Shown: positions 38,213 to 47,589, numbered from the stretch's first letter. The stretch is DNA of 64,000 bases from Acidovorax sp. NB1 (GCF_005405905.1 NZ_BJHU01000030.1:62001-126000); one strand, 5' to 3'. Translations and numbers: made by a program. The notes: generated by a model not told the origin, from the sequence alone.

Positions 38213-38972
38213 TCGCGGATTCTTCGTCAGAGGCGCGGGCCGCGGGCGTGGCCTTGCCCCGGTCGGTCTCGCTGGTCTCGAACTTGCCGTCGTCCTCTTC
38301 GGCGGGGGCATCGTCGCCCTCCTCCAGGCCCAGGTCAAACGCACGCGCCTTGGCGCGCAGCACCAGCAGCATTTCGATGAACAGGTCGCGGCATTCGTAG
38401 CGCAGCAGCCAGGCCATCTGCATCCAGTCGCGGTCGGCCACTTCGTCCTGGTCCACACGCGGCTGCACATAGCCGGAGGCGAGCAGCTCGTCGTCCGTCA
38501 GCGTCACGCCATAGTCTTCCACCGCGTCGAACGTGCCGGTGCGGGCAAAGGCTTCGATGCGGCTCCACTTCTCGGCAAAGTAGTTGGCCAGGGCCTCGGC
38601 GCCGCCCTCCAGGTCGCCAATCGCGGTGAGGAACTCAACCGGGTCGGCATCGTCGCGAAACACCACGGCGTTGACCATGTTGCGCAGGTGGGTGTGGGTG
38701 AGGTCCTTATACTGCTTCTCCAGCACCATGGCGCGCGCAAACTGCTCGGGCGTGACCAGCATGTTGACCACGGACGCCTTGGAGTCGTCGTACTCGCGCA
38801 TCACGGCCAGGATGTCCTTGGGCGCGAGCTGGTCCAGCACCACCATCAGCGCGCCGTCGCCGTCGGTGTCGGCCAGCTCGGCCAGGGCCGACTCGGCGCC
38901 CACGATGTCACCGGCCGCGATCAGGCTGGTGGTCTTGGTGATCAGGGCGAGATGTTGGTTGCTGCTGCTCAT
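38208..38972 (-). CDS. Uncharacterised 254-residue acidic protein of the J-domain cluster
   Basis: No known family was recognised. It is soluble by composition and strongly acidic, with a disordered acidic C-terminal tail (GLEEGDDAPAEEDDGKFETSE). A folded core appears to run to about residue 205, with LITKTTSLIAAGDIVGAESALAELADTD and LAPKDILAVMREYDD. The C-terminal stop lies at the edge of the REP-like element. It begins 6 bases after orf191, and the two must be cotranscribed. The first half looks like a helical-repeat regulator, but that is a guess. Confidence 0.65.
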   Translation of the reverse strand: MSSSNQHLALITKTTSLIAAGDIVGAESALAELADTDGDGALMVVLDQLAPKDILAVMREYDDSKASVVNMLVTPEQFARAMVLEKQYKDLTHTHLRNMVNAVVFRDDADPVEFLTAIGDLEGGAEALANYFAEKWSRIEAFARTGTFDAVEDYGVTLTDDELLASGYVQPRVDQDEVADRDWMQMAWLLRYECRDLFIEMLLVLRAKARAFDLGLEEGDDAPAEEDDGKFETSETDRGKATPAARASDEESAI

Positions 38973-38978
38973 GGTCGG

Positions 38979-39554
38979 TCACTCCTTGCGGTCAAAGCCT
39001 GCGTCGGCCAGCCAGTTGGCGCTGGACTCTTCGCGCGTACGGCTGTTTTGCGGGTCCACCGCGTCGTCGGCGCTCAAGGCGTTGTAGTCGTCGTCGTGTT
39101 CGACGGCGTCTTCACCGTCGTCCTCGGTATCGGCGTCGCCATGCCCTGCGGCGGCGGGGGCGATGCGGGCGTGCTGCTGCAGGTACTCCAGCCCAGCAGC
39201 CACAGCCAGAAAACGCGCGCCCTCGGGCTCGCGCAGCACGGTCTGCGCCAGGCTTTGCGCCCAGGGCTCCAGCGCCACGGCGTGGGTCAGGCTGTGCCAG
39301 TCGGGCAAGGCATCCACGGGCTGGCCCAGCAGGTGCTCGACCGCAGCGGGCTTGGTGAAGCGGAAGCCCCGGTGAAACACCACGGCCACCATCTCGGGGG
39401 CCAGCTCCATCATCTGCACCAGAAAGGCGATTTCGTTGCGCTTTTCTGCCAGGCGCTTGCGCAGCACATCGTTGCCTTCGGAGTCGGACACCAAGTCGTC
39501 CAGCTCGGCCTGGTAGGCGGAGCGCAGGTCATGAAAGTAGGGAGAAAGTTTCAC
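38979..39554 (-). CDS. Uncharacterised 191-residue acidic protein coupled to the J-domain gene
   Basis: The start codon overlaps the J-domain gene stop as ATGA. The protein has an N-terminal helical part with DDLVSDSEGNDVLRKRLAEKRN and LVQMMELAPEMVAVVFHRGFRF, a middle with AVALEPWAQSLAQTVLREPEG, and a very acidic tail (DADTEDDGEDAVEHDDDYN). I know no family for it. Acid tails of this type also appear in the next gene product. An association with the J-domain protein is inferred from coupling. Confidence 0.65.
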   Translation of the reverse strand: MKLSPYFHDLRSAYQAELDDLVSDSEGNDVLRKRLAEKRNEIAFLVQMMELAPEMVAVVFHRGFRFTKPAAVEHLLGQPVDALPDWHSLTHAVALEPWAQSLAQTVLREPEGARFLAVAAGLEYLQQHARIAPAAAGHGDADTEDDGEDAVEHDDDYNALSADDAVDPQNSRTREESSANWLADAGFDRKE

Positions 39555-39865
39555 AGGGGAGAGGAAGGAGAAGACGTAGAGGAAGAAGAAAGAATGCGCG
39601 CGCTGTAGGCCTGCCAGATCTCTTGTGCGGTCTGCAGCGGGTCGTCCAGCAGGTTGCGGCGGCGGTTGTCGTCGTAGGCCTGGCGTGCTTCGTCATCCGA
39701 CAGCACCTCGTAGGCTTTTTGCACCTGGGCAAAACGCTGTGCAGCGTCCGGCGCGTCGTTGCGGTCGGGGTGGTAGAACGAGGCCTTCTGGCGAAAGGCC
39801 TTCTTGATCTCGGCCAGCGACGCATTGGCCGCCAGCCCGAGGGCGGCGTAGTGGTCTGCAGTCAT
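39551..39865 (-). CDS. Short J-domain (DnaJ-like) co-chaperone
   Basis: This 104-residue protein is little more than a J domain: HYAALGLAANASLAEIKKAF, the HPD motif at residues 32-34 (FYHPDRND) and YEVLSDDEARQAYDD. After it come about 35 residues including LLDDPLQTAQEIWQAY and a Ser-rich end. Zinc-finger and substrate domains of DnaJ are missing, so it should recruit a DnaK/Hsp70 to a specific client, perhaps a product of the next three genes. It starts the cluster; its stop overlaps the next start. Confidence 0.88.
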   Translation of the reverse strand: MTADHYAALGLAANASLAEIKKAFRQKASFYHPDRNDAPDAAQRFAQVQKAYEVLSDDEARQAYDDNRRRNLLDDPLQTAQEIWQAYSARILSSSSTSSPSSPL

Positions 39866-39929
39866 GGAAAGGTTGGTGGTGTGAAAGCCGGTAGCGGTGG
39901 CGCTGGCCGCAGGGGCCTGCGGCCGTGTA

Positions 39930-40643
39930 TCAGCCGCCCAGGCTCACAAACACGTTCTGCACGTCGTCGTTGCCGTCGATGGCAGCCAGGAAGCTCTCCA
40001 CCTCTTCGAGCTGCTCGGCCGTCAGATTGGCGGGGTTGACCGGGTTCTTGGGCTTGTAGCCCAGCTTGACCGACAGCACGTTGAAACCGTGTGCGGGCAG
40101 CGCACGGCTCACCAGGTCCAGTTCAGCGGGGTCGGTCCAAAAGGTGGTGGTGCCCTCTTCATCGCCTGGCTCGCAGTCTTGCGCGCCCGCTTCAATGGCG
40201 GCTTCTTCAGGGTCAGCGCCTGCCACGGCAGGCTCGGCCTCGATCATGCCGACGTGGTCGAAATCCCATGCCACCGAGCCCGAGGTGCCCAACTGGCCCT
40301 TGCGGAACAGCACGCGCATCTCAGGCGCCGTGCGTTTGACGTTGTCGGTGAGGCATTCCACCATCACCGCCACCTGATGCGGTGCATATCCTTCGTAGAT
40401 CACGCGCTCGTAGTTCACGGCGTCGGCCCCGGTGCCAGAGCCCTTCTTGATGGCGCGCTCCAGCGTGTCCTTGGGCATCGATGCCTTGCGGGCCTGCTCG
40501 ACCACCAGGCGCAGGCGCGAGTTGCTGGCCGGGTCGGCGCCGCCGCGTGCGGCCACGGTGATTTCCTTGACCAGCTTGCCAAACAGCTTGCCCTTGGCAT
40601 CGGCTACCAGAGCCTTGCCTTTTGCTTTCCACTGCGCGCCCAT
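39930..40643 (-). CDS. yeeN: YeeN, YebC-family paralogue
   Basis: This 237-residue protein begins [19 protein letters not shown], the YeeN form of the YebC N terminus, then [39 protein letters not shown] and [19 protein letters not shown]. YebC-family proteins act on the ribosome or as regulators. It is distinct from the YebC at 14645. It is 64 bases upstream of the J-domain gene on the same strand, so cotranscription is possible. The ATG at 40643 gives the typical length. Confidence 0.93.
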   Translation of the reverse strand: MGAQWKAKGKALVADAKGKLFGKLVKEITVAARGGADPASNSRLRLVVEQARKASMPKDTLERAIKKGSGTGADAVNYERVIYEGYAPHQVAVMVECLTDNVKRTAPEMRVLFRKGQLGTSGSVAWDFDHVGMIEAEPAVAGADPEEAAIEAGAQDCEPGDEEGTTTFWTDPAELDLVSRALPAHGFNVLSVKLGYKPKNPVNPANLTAEQLEEVESFLAAIDGNDDVQNVFVSLGG

Positions 40644-40865
40644 GGGGGTTACCTTTGTGTGTGGGTTGGGGGGTATTTGCCGTGGGTCGCCCCGCGCGGC
40701 AAAAACCCTATAGTTTACCCGGCGCCCCAAAATCCCCCCAGGCACACAACCCTGGCGCTGTCGTGGCGGCGCCAAACCGGCTGCCAACGGCCCCGCCCTG
40801 CCCTCGGCAGCGTGTAACCTCGGCCACACGCCCACCCTCACCCGCCCCTCAGCGCTCCCCCTCCC

Positions 40866-42095
40866 ATGCTTAACACCCTGTGGCTCGGCTTCTTCCTGAC
40901 GGCGGCGGTGGCCGCGCTGGCCCAGTGGCTGGTGGGCGGCAATGCCGACATCTTCTCGGCCATGGTGCAGGCCCTGTTCCAGATGGCCAAGCTCTCGGTC
41001 GAGGTGATGGTGCTGCTGTTTGGCACGCTCACGCTGTGGCTGGGCTTTTTGCGCATCGCCGAGAAGGCGGGCCTGGTGGACGCCCTGGCGCGCTGGCTGG
41101 CGCCGCTGTTTGCCAGGCTCATGCCCGGGGTGCCGCGCGGCCACCCGTCGCTGGGGCTGATCACGCTGAACTTTGCGGCCAATGCGCTGGGGCTGGACAA
41201 CGCCGCCACGCCCATGGGCCTGAAAGCGATGAAGTCGCTGCAGGAGCTGAACCCCCAGCCCGACACTGCCACCAACGCGCAGATCCTGTTTCTGGTGCTC
41301 AACGCGTCCTCGCTCACGCTGCTGCCTGTGACCATCTTCATGTACCGCATGCAGCAGGGCGCGCCCGACCCGACGCTGGTCTTTTTGCCCATCCTGCTGG
41401 CGACATCCGCTTCCACCCTGGTGGGACTGCTGAGTGTGGCCGTGGTGCAGCGCCTGCCGCTGTGGAGCCCCGTGGTGCTGGCCTACCTGCTGCCCGTGGC
41501 GCTGGTGCTGGGCGGGTTCATGGCGCTGCTCACCACGCTCAGCGCCGCCGCACTCGCCTCGCTGTCGTCGCTGCTGGGCAACCTCACGCTGTTTGCGCTG
41601 GTCGTGCTGTTTGTGGCGCTGGGCGCATGGCGCAAGGTGCCGGTGTACGAGGCGTTCATAGACGGCGCCCGCGAAGGCTTTGACGTGGCCAAGGGCCTGC
41701 TGCCCTACCTGGTGGCCATGCTGTGCGCGGTGGGCGTGTTCCGCGCCTCGGGGGCGCTGGGCTATGTGCTCGACGGCATCCGCTGGTGCGTGACCACGCT
41801 GGGCGCCGACGCCCGGTTTGTGGACGCGCTGCCCACCGCCTTGGTCAAGCCGTTCTCGGGCAGCGCGGCGCGCGCCATGCTGATTGAAACCATGCAGACC
41901 CAGGGCGTGGACAGCTTTGCCGCCCTGGCCGCCGCCACCATCCAGGGCAGCACCGAGACCACCTTCTATGTGCTGGCCGTGTACTTTGGCGCGGTGGGCA
42001 TCCAGCGCGCCCGGCACGCAGTAGGCTGCGCGCTGCTGGCCGAGCTGGCAGGCGTGGTGGCCGCCATTGCTGTGTGCTACCAGCTCTTCGGGTAG
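40866..42095 (+). CDS. SpmA-SpmB-like fusion with two nucleoside-recognition (Gate) domains
   Basis: This 409-residue inner-membrane protein joins two Gate domains. The first half (like SpmA) has [26 protein letters not shown]. The second half (like SpmB) has [22 protein letters not shown] and [20 protein letters not shown]. In Bacillus the two separate proteins act in spore maturation; fused forms occur in non-sporulating Gram-negatives, where the function is unknown. It is divergent from yeeN, with 222 bases between them holding no other gene I can see. Confidence 0.9.
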   Translation: MLNTLWLGFFLTAAVAALAQWLVGGNADIFSAMVQALFQMAKLSVEVMVLLFGTLTLWLGFLRIAEKAGLVDALARWLAPLFARLMPGVPRGHPSLGLITLNFAANALGLDNAATPMGLKAMKSLQELNPQPDTATNAQILFLVLNASSLTLLPVTIFMYRMQQGAPDPTLVFLPILLATSASTLVGLLSVAVVQRLPLWSPVVLAYLLPVALVLGGFMALLTTLSAAALASLSSLLGNLTLFALVVLFVALGAWRKVPVYEAFIDGAREGFDVAKGLLPYLVAMLCAVGVFRASGALGYVLDGIRWCVTTLGADARFVDALPTALVKPFSGSAARAMLIETMQTQGVDSFAALAAATIQGSTETTFYVLAVYFGAVGIQRARHAVGCALLAELAGVVAAIAVCYQLFG

Positions 42096-42113
42096 AAGCA
42101 GAAAATTACAAGC

Positions 42114-42172
42114 AAAAAAGGGCTTCTGCGCGCGACCATTATGCCTTTATAGCTACTAAATACATAGCTAAC
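42114..42172 (+). repeat. TAGCTAT-type intergenic repeat, copy 8
   Basis: AAAAAAGGGCTTCTGCGCGC leads to ATTATGCCTTTATAGCTACT, then AAATACATAGCTAAC. It is preceded by GAAAATTACAAGC, shared with copy 7. It lies between the convergent spmAB-like and ZIP genes, so it might also act in transcript ending. Confidence 0.75.
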
Positions 42173-42175
42173 AGC

Positions 42176-43132
42176 TCAACCCAGCGCTGTATCCAGCAGC
42201 ATCATCAGCACAAAGCCCAACATCAACCCGCCCGTGGCCCAGGCCTCGTGGCCCTTGCGGTGCGACTCGGGGATGATCTCGTGGCTGATCACAAACAGCA
42301 TGGCCCCGGCCGCAAACCCCAGCCCCCAGGGCAGCAGGCTGGCCGACGCGCTGACCACCGCCGCCCCCAGCACGGCGCCCAGGGGCTCGACCAGGCCTGA
42401 GGCCATGCCCAGCCCCACCGCCAGCGCGCGCCGGTAGCCCGCTGCCAGCAGCGCCATGGCCACCACCAGGCCCTCGGGCACGTCCTGGATGGCGATGCCG
42501 GTAGCCAACGCGTTGGCGCGCAAGGGGTCGCCGCCCGCATGCGCCACGCCAATGGCCAGCCCTTCGGGCAGGTTGTGCAGCGCAATCGCAAACACAAACA
42601 GCCAGGTGCGCTGCAGCGTGCGCGACGCCGGGGCGCCCTCCACGCCCTTGATGAAATGCTCGTGCGGCAGCAGGCGCTCCATCCACAGCAGCACCAGCGC
42701 GCCCAGCAAAATGGCCGCGCCCACCGTGCCCCCGGCCCCCCAGGCGCTGGCCCCACCCGCGCGTGCCGCGTGGATGCCCGGGATGATGAGCGAGAACGAA
42801 CAGGCAGCCAGCATCACGCCTGCGCCAAAGCCAAACAGCGTGTCCTGCGTGCGCTCGGACAACCTTTGCGCCAGCAGCACCGGCACAGTGCCCAGCGCCG
42901 TGGCCAGCGCAGCCGCCAGGCCGCCCCACCAGGCTGCTTCCACAGCGGGCTGGCCCACAATCCACTGCCACGCCTGGGCCGCAGCGGCCACGATGCCCAG
43001 CAGCACAATGCCCAGGCCCAGCCACTGCCGCCCGCGCAAAGCCACGCCGCGCCCTGCAGGCGGCATGGTGGGCACGGTGGTGGGCGCAGCGGGTTCCAGA
43101 ACGGTGTCGGGCGAAGTGGGCGGCATCTGCAT
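42176..43132 (-). CDS. ZIP family divalent metal transporter
   Basis: This inner-membrane protein with about eight hydrophobic segments carries the ZIP signature FAIALHNLPEGLAIG and the second metal motif IAIQDVPEGLVVAMALL, together with SHEIIPESHRKGHE. ZIP proteins bring Zn, Fe or Mn into the cytoplasm. GGAG lies 8 bases before the ATG at 43132 (318 residues). A GTG at 43198 overlaps the sodA stop (GTGA) and would add 22 residues, so coupled initiation is also possible. Its place downstream of a Mn-type SOD suggests Mn(II) as substrate. Confidence 0.88.
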   Translation of the reverse strand: MQMPPTSPDTVLEPAAPTTVPTMPPAGRGVALRGRQWLGLGIVLLGIVAAAAQAWQWIVGQPAVEAAWWGGLAAALATALGTVPVLLAQRLSERTQDTLFGFGAGVMLAACSFSLIIPGIHAARAGGASAWGAGGTVGAAILLGALVLLWMERLLPHEHFIKGVEGAPASRTLQRTWLFVFAIALHNLPEGLAIGVAHAGGDPLRANALATGIAIQDVPEGLVVAMALLAAGYRRALAVGLGMASGLVEPLGAVLGAAVVSASASLLPWGLGFAAGAMLFVISHEIIPESHRKGHEAWATGGLMLGFVLMMLLDTALG

Positions 43133-43194
43133 GGCGTCGGCTCCGGGTGTGGGCAAAAGGTGGGTCCAGGGACAGGAATCGCTGGGCGAAGCCG

Positions 43195-43818
<624 letters not shown>

Positions 43819-43934
43819 GGTTGTTTTCGATCAGGTTGGGAGAAAGGGCCATCCGGTGCGGGCCGCAGGACCGGTGCGGGAAGAAAAAACCCACGCAGCC
43901 AATGGGCCCAAACGGTGGGTTGTGCGGGTGGCCG

Positions 43935-44441
43935 TCAGGACGGCGGGCCCGCAGGCCCGCCCCCGGCAAGGGCCTGGGCAATGGCGGGATGGGCGCCATG
44001 GCTGCGCACATGGGCGAGCAAGGCAGCATGGGTTTCGCGGCCATGCCGCCACGCCGCCTGGCGCAGGGCGGTGCCACACCGGCCATCCGCCACCAGGCTC
44101 TGCAGTAGCCCGTGGGCCCGGCTCAGCAAACGCGCCGCCGCATCGGGCGCGGCCGCCTGCACCTGCAATTCGGCCAGGTTCAGGTGCGACACCACCAGGG
44201 CCGCAATGCAATCGTCCTCGCGCCCCGCCGGGGGCGTTTGCTGCACCAGGCGCAATGCCAGCGCCAGCGCCTGCTGCTCAAACGCCAGCGCCATGGCCAT
44301 CTGGCCCATGTGCCCGGCGGCGCGGGCGCGCTGCATGGCGCGCTCCCATTGGTGCAAGGTGGCGGGGACTGGCGGCAGACCGGCGGTGGTCGCGGCGCAG
44401 TTAAGGGTGTGGGGGTGGGTGGGGGTGCCCATCAGGTCCAT
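43935..44441 (-). CDS. Small helical (TPR-like) protein upstream of sodA
   Basis: This 168-residue protein is helical throughout, with QWERAMQRARAAGHMGQMAMALAFEQQALALALRL-type paired helices, and no signal peptide. The pattern resembles a short TPR-like fold; I know no family name. CAGGAG stands 8 bases before the ATG at 44441. In Pseudomonas aeruginosa an uncharacterised orfX precedes sodA in an iron-repressed operon, a positional parallel only. It is the first gene after the Fur-box-like promoter. Confidence 0.65.
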   Translation of the reverse strand: MDLMGTPTHPHTLNCAATTAGLPPVPATLHQWERAMQRARAAGHMGQMAMALAFEQQALALALRLVQQTPPAGREDDCIAALVVSHLNLAELQVQAAAPDAAARLLSRAHGLLQSLVADGRCGTALRQAAWRHGRETHAALLAHVRSHGAHPAIAQALAGGGPAGPPS

Positions 44442-44501
44442 CGCAAAACTCCTGGAGGAGCCTTTTGCGGTGGACGGGGTGTAACGTACTCAGGCAATCA
44501 A

Positions 44502-44530
44502 ATGATAACCATTTGCATTTGCGATGTACA
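44502..44530 (-). promoter_or_regulatory. Promoter with Fur-box-like site before orf168-sodA-ZIP
   Basis: On the minus strand, TGTACA (44525-44530) and TATCAT (44502-44507) are separated by 17 bases, a sigma70-like promoter. The plus-strand TGATAACCATTTGCA (44503-44517) matches the 7-1-7 Fur consensus at about 11 of 14 defined positions and overlaps the -10. Iron-Fur should repress this promoter. The 5' leader would be about 55 bases. The whole 44442-44828 stretch has no gene I accept. Confidence 0.6.
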
Positions 44531-44667
44531 GCGGGGATGGACGTGCGCACTCGGGGACTGGGAAGCCCACGTAGGCTCACCGCCCAGCTTGCTCGCTACA
44601 TGAAAGTTGGCTCATGAAGGGCTCAGGCCCTACCCACTCGCAAGCTATAGTTTGCGCGATCAACCCT

Positions 44668-44689
44668 TGCCGGGTTTTCCGGCATTTTT
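44668..44689 (+). terminator. Terminator-like hairpin in the 387-base gap before the low-G+C islet
   Basis: TGCCGG (44668-44673) pairs with CCGGCA (44679-44684) over a GTTTT loop and is followed by TTTTT. It points to the plus strand, but no plus-strand gene precedes it. It could end a small RNA made from near the Fur-box region, or act as a leader element for the gene at 44829. I saw no good plus-strand promoter for the first option. Confidence 0.45.
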
Positions 44690-44828
44690 ACACCTGGATA
44701 TATGAACCGAGAAACGGCTGGCAACCCTGGCCACAAGCCAATTCCAGAAGAAATCAGTGTCCAAAATATCCCGCATGGTCCAGTTTGTCTTACAGGTTTT
44801 TCGATCTAAATTACTTTAGGCGTGTCGA

Positions 44829-45377
44829 ATGACTGATGTGAACTCCTCAATACGTGAAAACGCAATTCGGTGCTTGGATTTGCTGCACAGACTGCTTGGT
44901 GTCTGGTTGGTCTTGTGCTTGATCGCTGCCTACTTGCCCACGGCTAGCAATGGTGCACAGCTAAGACTCCCTTTTACGGATGTGAACGTACCAGTTAACT
45001 CAGCACGATGGACATGCGCCGTCGCAATCTTTGTTGTTGGAGTCGTAGGCTGCGTAATGCTGAGGCAGGTGCGTGACCTCTGCGCATATCTCTCGTCAAC
45101 GGAACACGTTGCTGTCGTGCTCACCTACCCGTCGATAGCTACTCTTGGAAGTCCTAGACAGAGAATGCTCTTTGGGCAGGCGCTGGCCGGCATTCAATAC
45201 TTCGTAGGTATTCAACTTTGGTCACCAATGCCTCGCATGTTTGGAGGCGCGCCAGACATAGGGCTAGCGTTCTTATATGCAGTGCCGATGTTTTGGTTCG
45301 CATGGGATCTTCGAGACTGGCAGAAATCCCTTTCCCCCGAAATAAAGCTACCGAAAATCACGGGGGCTGGAGAATGA
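44829..45377 (+). CDS. Uncharacterised membrane protein in a lower-G+C islet
   Basis: This 182-residue protein has about four hydrophobic segments (near residues 20-40, 58-75, 120-135 and 140-160). The third and fourth regions include FGQALAGIQYFVGIQLWSP and GLAFLYAVPMFWFAWDL. Codon use is unlike the neighbours, with many AT-ending codons, and G+C is visibly lower, which suggests recent acquisition. I know no family. The stop overlaps the next small ORF as ATGA. The ribosome-binding site is weak (AGGCG). Confidence 0.65.
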   Translation: MTDVNSSIRENAIRCLDLLHRLLGVWLVLCLIAAYLPTASNGAQLRLPFTDVNVPVNSARWTCAVAIFVVGVVGCVMLRQVRDLCAYLSSTEHVAVVLTYPSIATLGSPRQRMLFGQALAGIQYFVGIQLWSPMPRMFGGAPDIGLAFLYAVPMFWFAWDLRDWQKSLSPEIKLPKITGAGE

Positions 45378-45472
45378 GTGCGATGCCTAATTCTCCCATC
45401 GCAAGGACGTTACCCGGCAAGCTTGGCGCCGCCACTCATGTCAAACGTCAGTCTTATTGGTGGACTCTATGA
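45374..45472 (+). CDS. 32-residue micro-ORF bridging two genes with ATGA overlaps
   Basis: It starts in the ATGA with the upstream stop and ends in an ATGA with the ATG at 45469 of the YdeI-like gene. The peptide is basic and ends with RQSYWWTL. No family is recognised. Such exact overlaps on both sides suggest it passes ribosomes from one gene to the next, whatever the peptide does. A non-functional frame that merely allows coupling is a fair alternative. Confidence 0.4.
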   Translation: MSAMPNSPIARTLPGKLGAATHVKRQSYWWTL

Positions 45473-46020
45473 GCCAAGCTACAGACAGCTCACAATTCAC
45501 AGCCAAACTGCTCCGCCCAATCACTTTAAGTGACGAGCATTCGTGGGCGTTTCTGGTTTTGCCAAAGTCCGCAAGTGAAACACTACCCCGACGTGGGCGA
45601 ACGAGCGTGGAAGGGACCATTAACGGTCATTCTTTTCAGGCAACGCTTGAGCCGGATGGTCAACTGAGCCACTGGTTGAAGGTTGATGAAGCCTTGCGCG
45701 AAGTCTCAGGTGCAGAAATCGGCGACACGGTTACGTTAGAGCTTGCTGCCATGGCAAACGAGCCAGAGCCAACGCTGCCCCCGGATTTTCAGCAAGCTCT
45801 TTCTGCCTCCCCGAAAGCTAGGGCGGTTTGGGATGCCACGACAACCATTGCCCGTGTTGATTGGATTCACTGGATTGAATCCGCGAAGCAGGCAAGAACT
45901 CGCAAAAGTCGAGTGGAAACTGCCTGCGACAAGCTGGCGGCGGGCGAGAAACGCGTCTGCTGCTTTGATCAATCGGGCTTCTATAGCAAAAGCCTTAGCG
46001 CGCCCAAGGCGGCAGAGTGA
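45469..46020 (+). CDS. YdeI/OmpD-associated family protein with DUF1905 domain
   Basis: This 183-residue protein has an N-terminal DUF1905 domain (about residues 5-100, with FLVLPKSASETLP and TINGHSFQATLEPDG) and a C-terminal YdeI/OmpD-associated domain (LPPDFQQALSASPKARAVWD, then IHWIESAKQARTRKSRVE, a helical motif). Some relatives affect bacteriocin tolerance or outer-membrane proteins, but the biochemical role is not known. An alternative start lies at 45457. It belongs to the low-G+C islet, whose composition differs from the flanking genes. Confidence 0.8.
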   Translation: MSQATDSSQFTAKLLRPITLSDEHSWAFLVLPKSASETLPRRGRTSVEGTINGHSFQATLEPDGQLSHWLKVDEALREVSGAEIGDTVTLELAAMANEPEPTLPPDFQQALSASPKARAVWDATTTIARVDWIHWIESAKQARTRKSRVETACDKLAAGEKRVCCFDQSGFYSKSLSAPKAAE

Positions 46021-46076
46021 GAGCAGGGGCCCGTTATGGGCAACCCGAGCATCCAATCACTTCTGAAAGCTGGCTC

Positions 46077-47420
46077 TCAATCCCCCACCCCTTCCTGCAT
46101 CCCCCCACCCGGCGCAGCCACCAGCTCCCACTCCGCCAGTTGCTCATTGGTCGCAATCAGCCGCCCCACCAGCAGCTTGATAAAGGCCTTGTCAAAGCGT
46201 GACTGCAGATCTTCCGACGCCTCGCGCAGGGCAGGGTTGCGCACCTTGAGGACCAGCACCTCGGTTTCGGCCACTGCGGTGGCGGTGCGCATCTTGTTGT
46301 CGGGGCGCAGGTAGGTCATCTCGCCCAGGGTGACGCCGGGGCCCAGGGTGCTGAGGTTCCAGCCCTGGCGGCTAATGGCGACCTGGCCTTCGATGAGGAT
46401 GCAGAACGAGTCGCCTGGCGTGTTCTCGCGCATGAGCACGGTGCCCTGCTCCAGGCGGCGCCAGCTGCCCAGGCGCATCAGCTCCCACAGGGCGACGTCG
46501 TGAAAATCGGCAAAAAATGGCAGCGCGCGCAGGCGGGCAAAACGTTCAGCCTCGGTGTCTTGCGAGCGCTGGCGCGGCAGGCCCCGGTGGGCGGCGAGCA
46601 GGGCCTGGGCAAAGTCGGGCCAGGTGGCAAAACGATCAGAGGGCTGCTTGGCCAGGGCGCGCAGCAGGACTTCGTCCACATGCGGGGGCAGCGACGCGCG
46701 CAGCAGGCTGGGGGGCGTGGGGGCGTCGTTGCTGATCTTGTAGAGGGTGGCGAAATCGGTGTCGCCATCAAACGGGCGGCGGCCGGTGAGCAGCTCGTAC
46801 ACCACCACGGCCAGCGAGAACATGTCGCTGTGGTGGGTGAGGTCCTGCTCGCGCACCTGTTCGGGCGACATGTACGACGGCGAGCCCACCAGGCCCGACA
46901 GCTGCGTGGCATCGCTGCGCAATGACAGCGCGGCACCAAAGTCGGTCAGCTTCACATCCCCATCGCGCGCCAGCATGAGGTTGGCGGGCTTGATGTCGCG
47001 GTGCACCAGGCCTTCGCGGCAGGCGTAGTCCAGGGCGTTGCAGCACTTGAATGCGATGTCGAGCACCTGGGGCACGGGCAACAGCGCATCAGGCGTTGCA
47101 AAGTCGGACAGCGGCTGGCCGTCCACGTATTCGAGCACCAGGTAGGGCGGCAGCGCTTCCTCGTCTGCATCCAGCAGGCGCACGATGTTGGGGTGGCGCA
47201 GGCGGCCCGACAGCGCGGCCTCGTTGCGCAGCAGCTTGCGGTAGCGCTCGGCCTGCTCGGGCACCTTGAGCAGGTGTGAGTGGGTTTGCTTGATGGCCAC
47301 CTTGCGGCCCCGGAAGCCGTCCAGCCCCAAATACACAATGCCGCTGGCGCCCCGCCCCAGTTCGCGCTCGATGCGGTATTTGCCGATGTTGGCGGGCGGT
47401 GCAGAGGTGGCTGTGGCCAT
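46077..47420 (-). CDS. Ser/Thr protein kinase with C-terminal cyclic-nucleotide-binding domain
   Basis: This 447-residue protein has a Hanks-type kinase domain: GRGASG (22-27), VAIK with Lys44, HRDIKPANL with Asp142 and DFG at 160-162, and GSPSYMSPEQ as activation end. The last part (about 300-430) is a cNMP-binding domain with RLEQGTVLMRENTPGDSFCILIEG and GEMTYLRPDNKMRTATAVA. All catalytic residues are intact. Binding of cAMP or cyclic di-GMP could control activity. The ATG at 47420 was preferred since the 22 residues before it are Pro/His-rich and unlike the family. Confidence 0.92.
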   Translation of the reverse strand: MATATSAPPANIGKYRIERELGRGASGIVYLGLDGFRGRKVAIKQTHSHLLKVPEQAERYRKLLRNEAALSGRLRHPNIVRLLDADEEALPPYLVLEYVDGQPLSDFATPDALLPVPQVLDIAFKCCNALDYACREGLVHRDIKPANLMLARDGDVKLTDFGAALSLRSDATQLSGLVGSPSYMSPEQVREQDLTHHSDMFSLAVVVYELLTGRRPFDGDTDFATLYKISNDAPTPPSLLRASLPPHVDEVLLRALAKQPSDRFATWPDFAQALLAAHRGLPRQRSQDTEAERFARLRALPFFADFHDVALWELMRLGSWRRLEQGTVLMRENTPGDSFCILIEGQVAISRQGWNLSTLGPGVTLGEMTYLRPDNKMRTATAVAETEVLVLKVRNPALREASEDLQSRFDKAFIKLLVGRLIATNEQLAEWELVAAPGGGMQEGVGD

Positions 47421-47589
47421 GGCGGGGCTCCCGGCGTGGGTGGGCGGTGGATGCCTAGTGTGCCTATTTGCGCGCAGCAGGCACAAGCCGTTCGGGCCGG
47501 GCCTGCGTGCACCTTGCGCGGCGATTCGACAAGCTCAGCGTGAACGGTTTCATGGGATGGCACGCACGGTGAAACGAGGCCGGGCGCGG

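Noticed and set aside
44614-44832. A 72-codon plus-strand frame before the islet
   Set aside because: It contains the terminator-like hairpin, has no ribosome-binding site, and its product has no domain.
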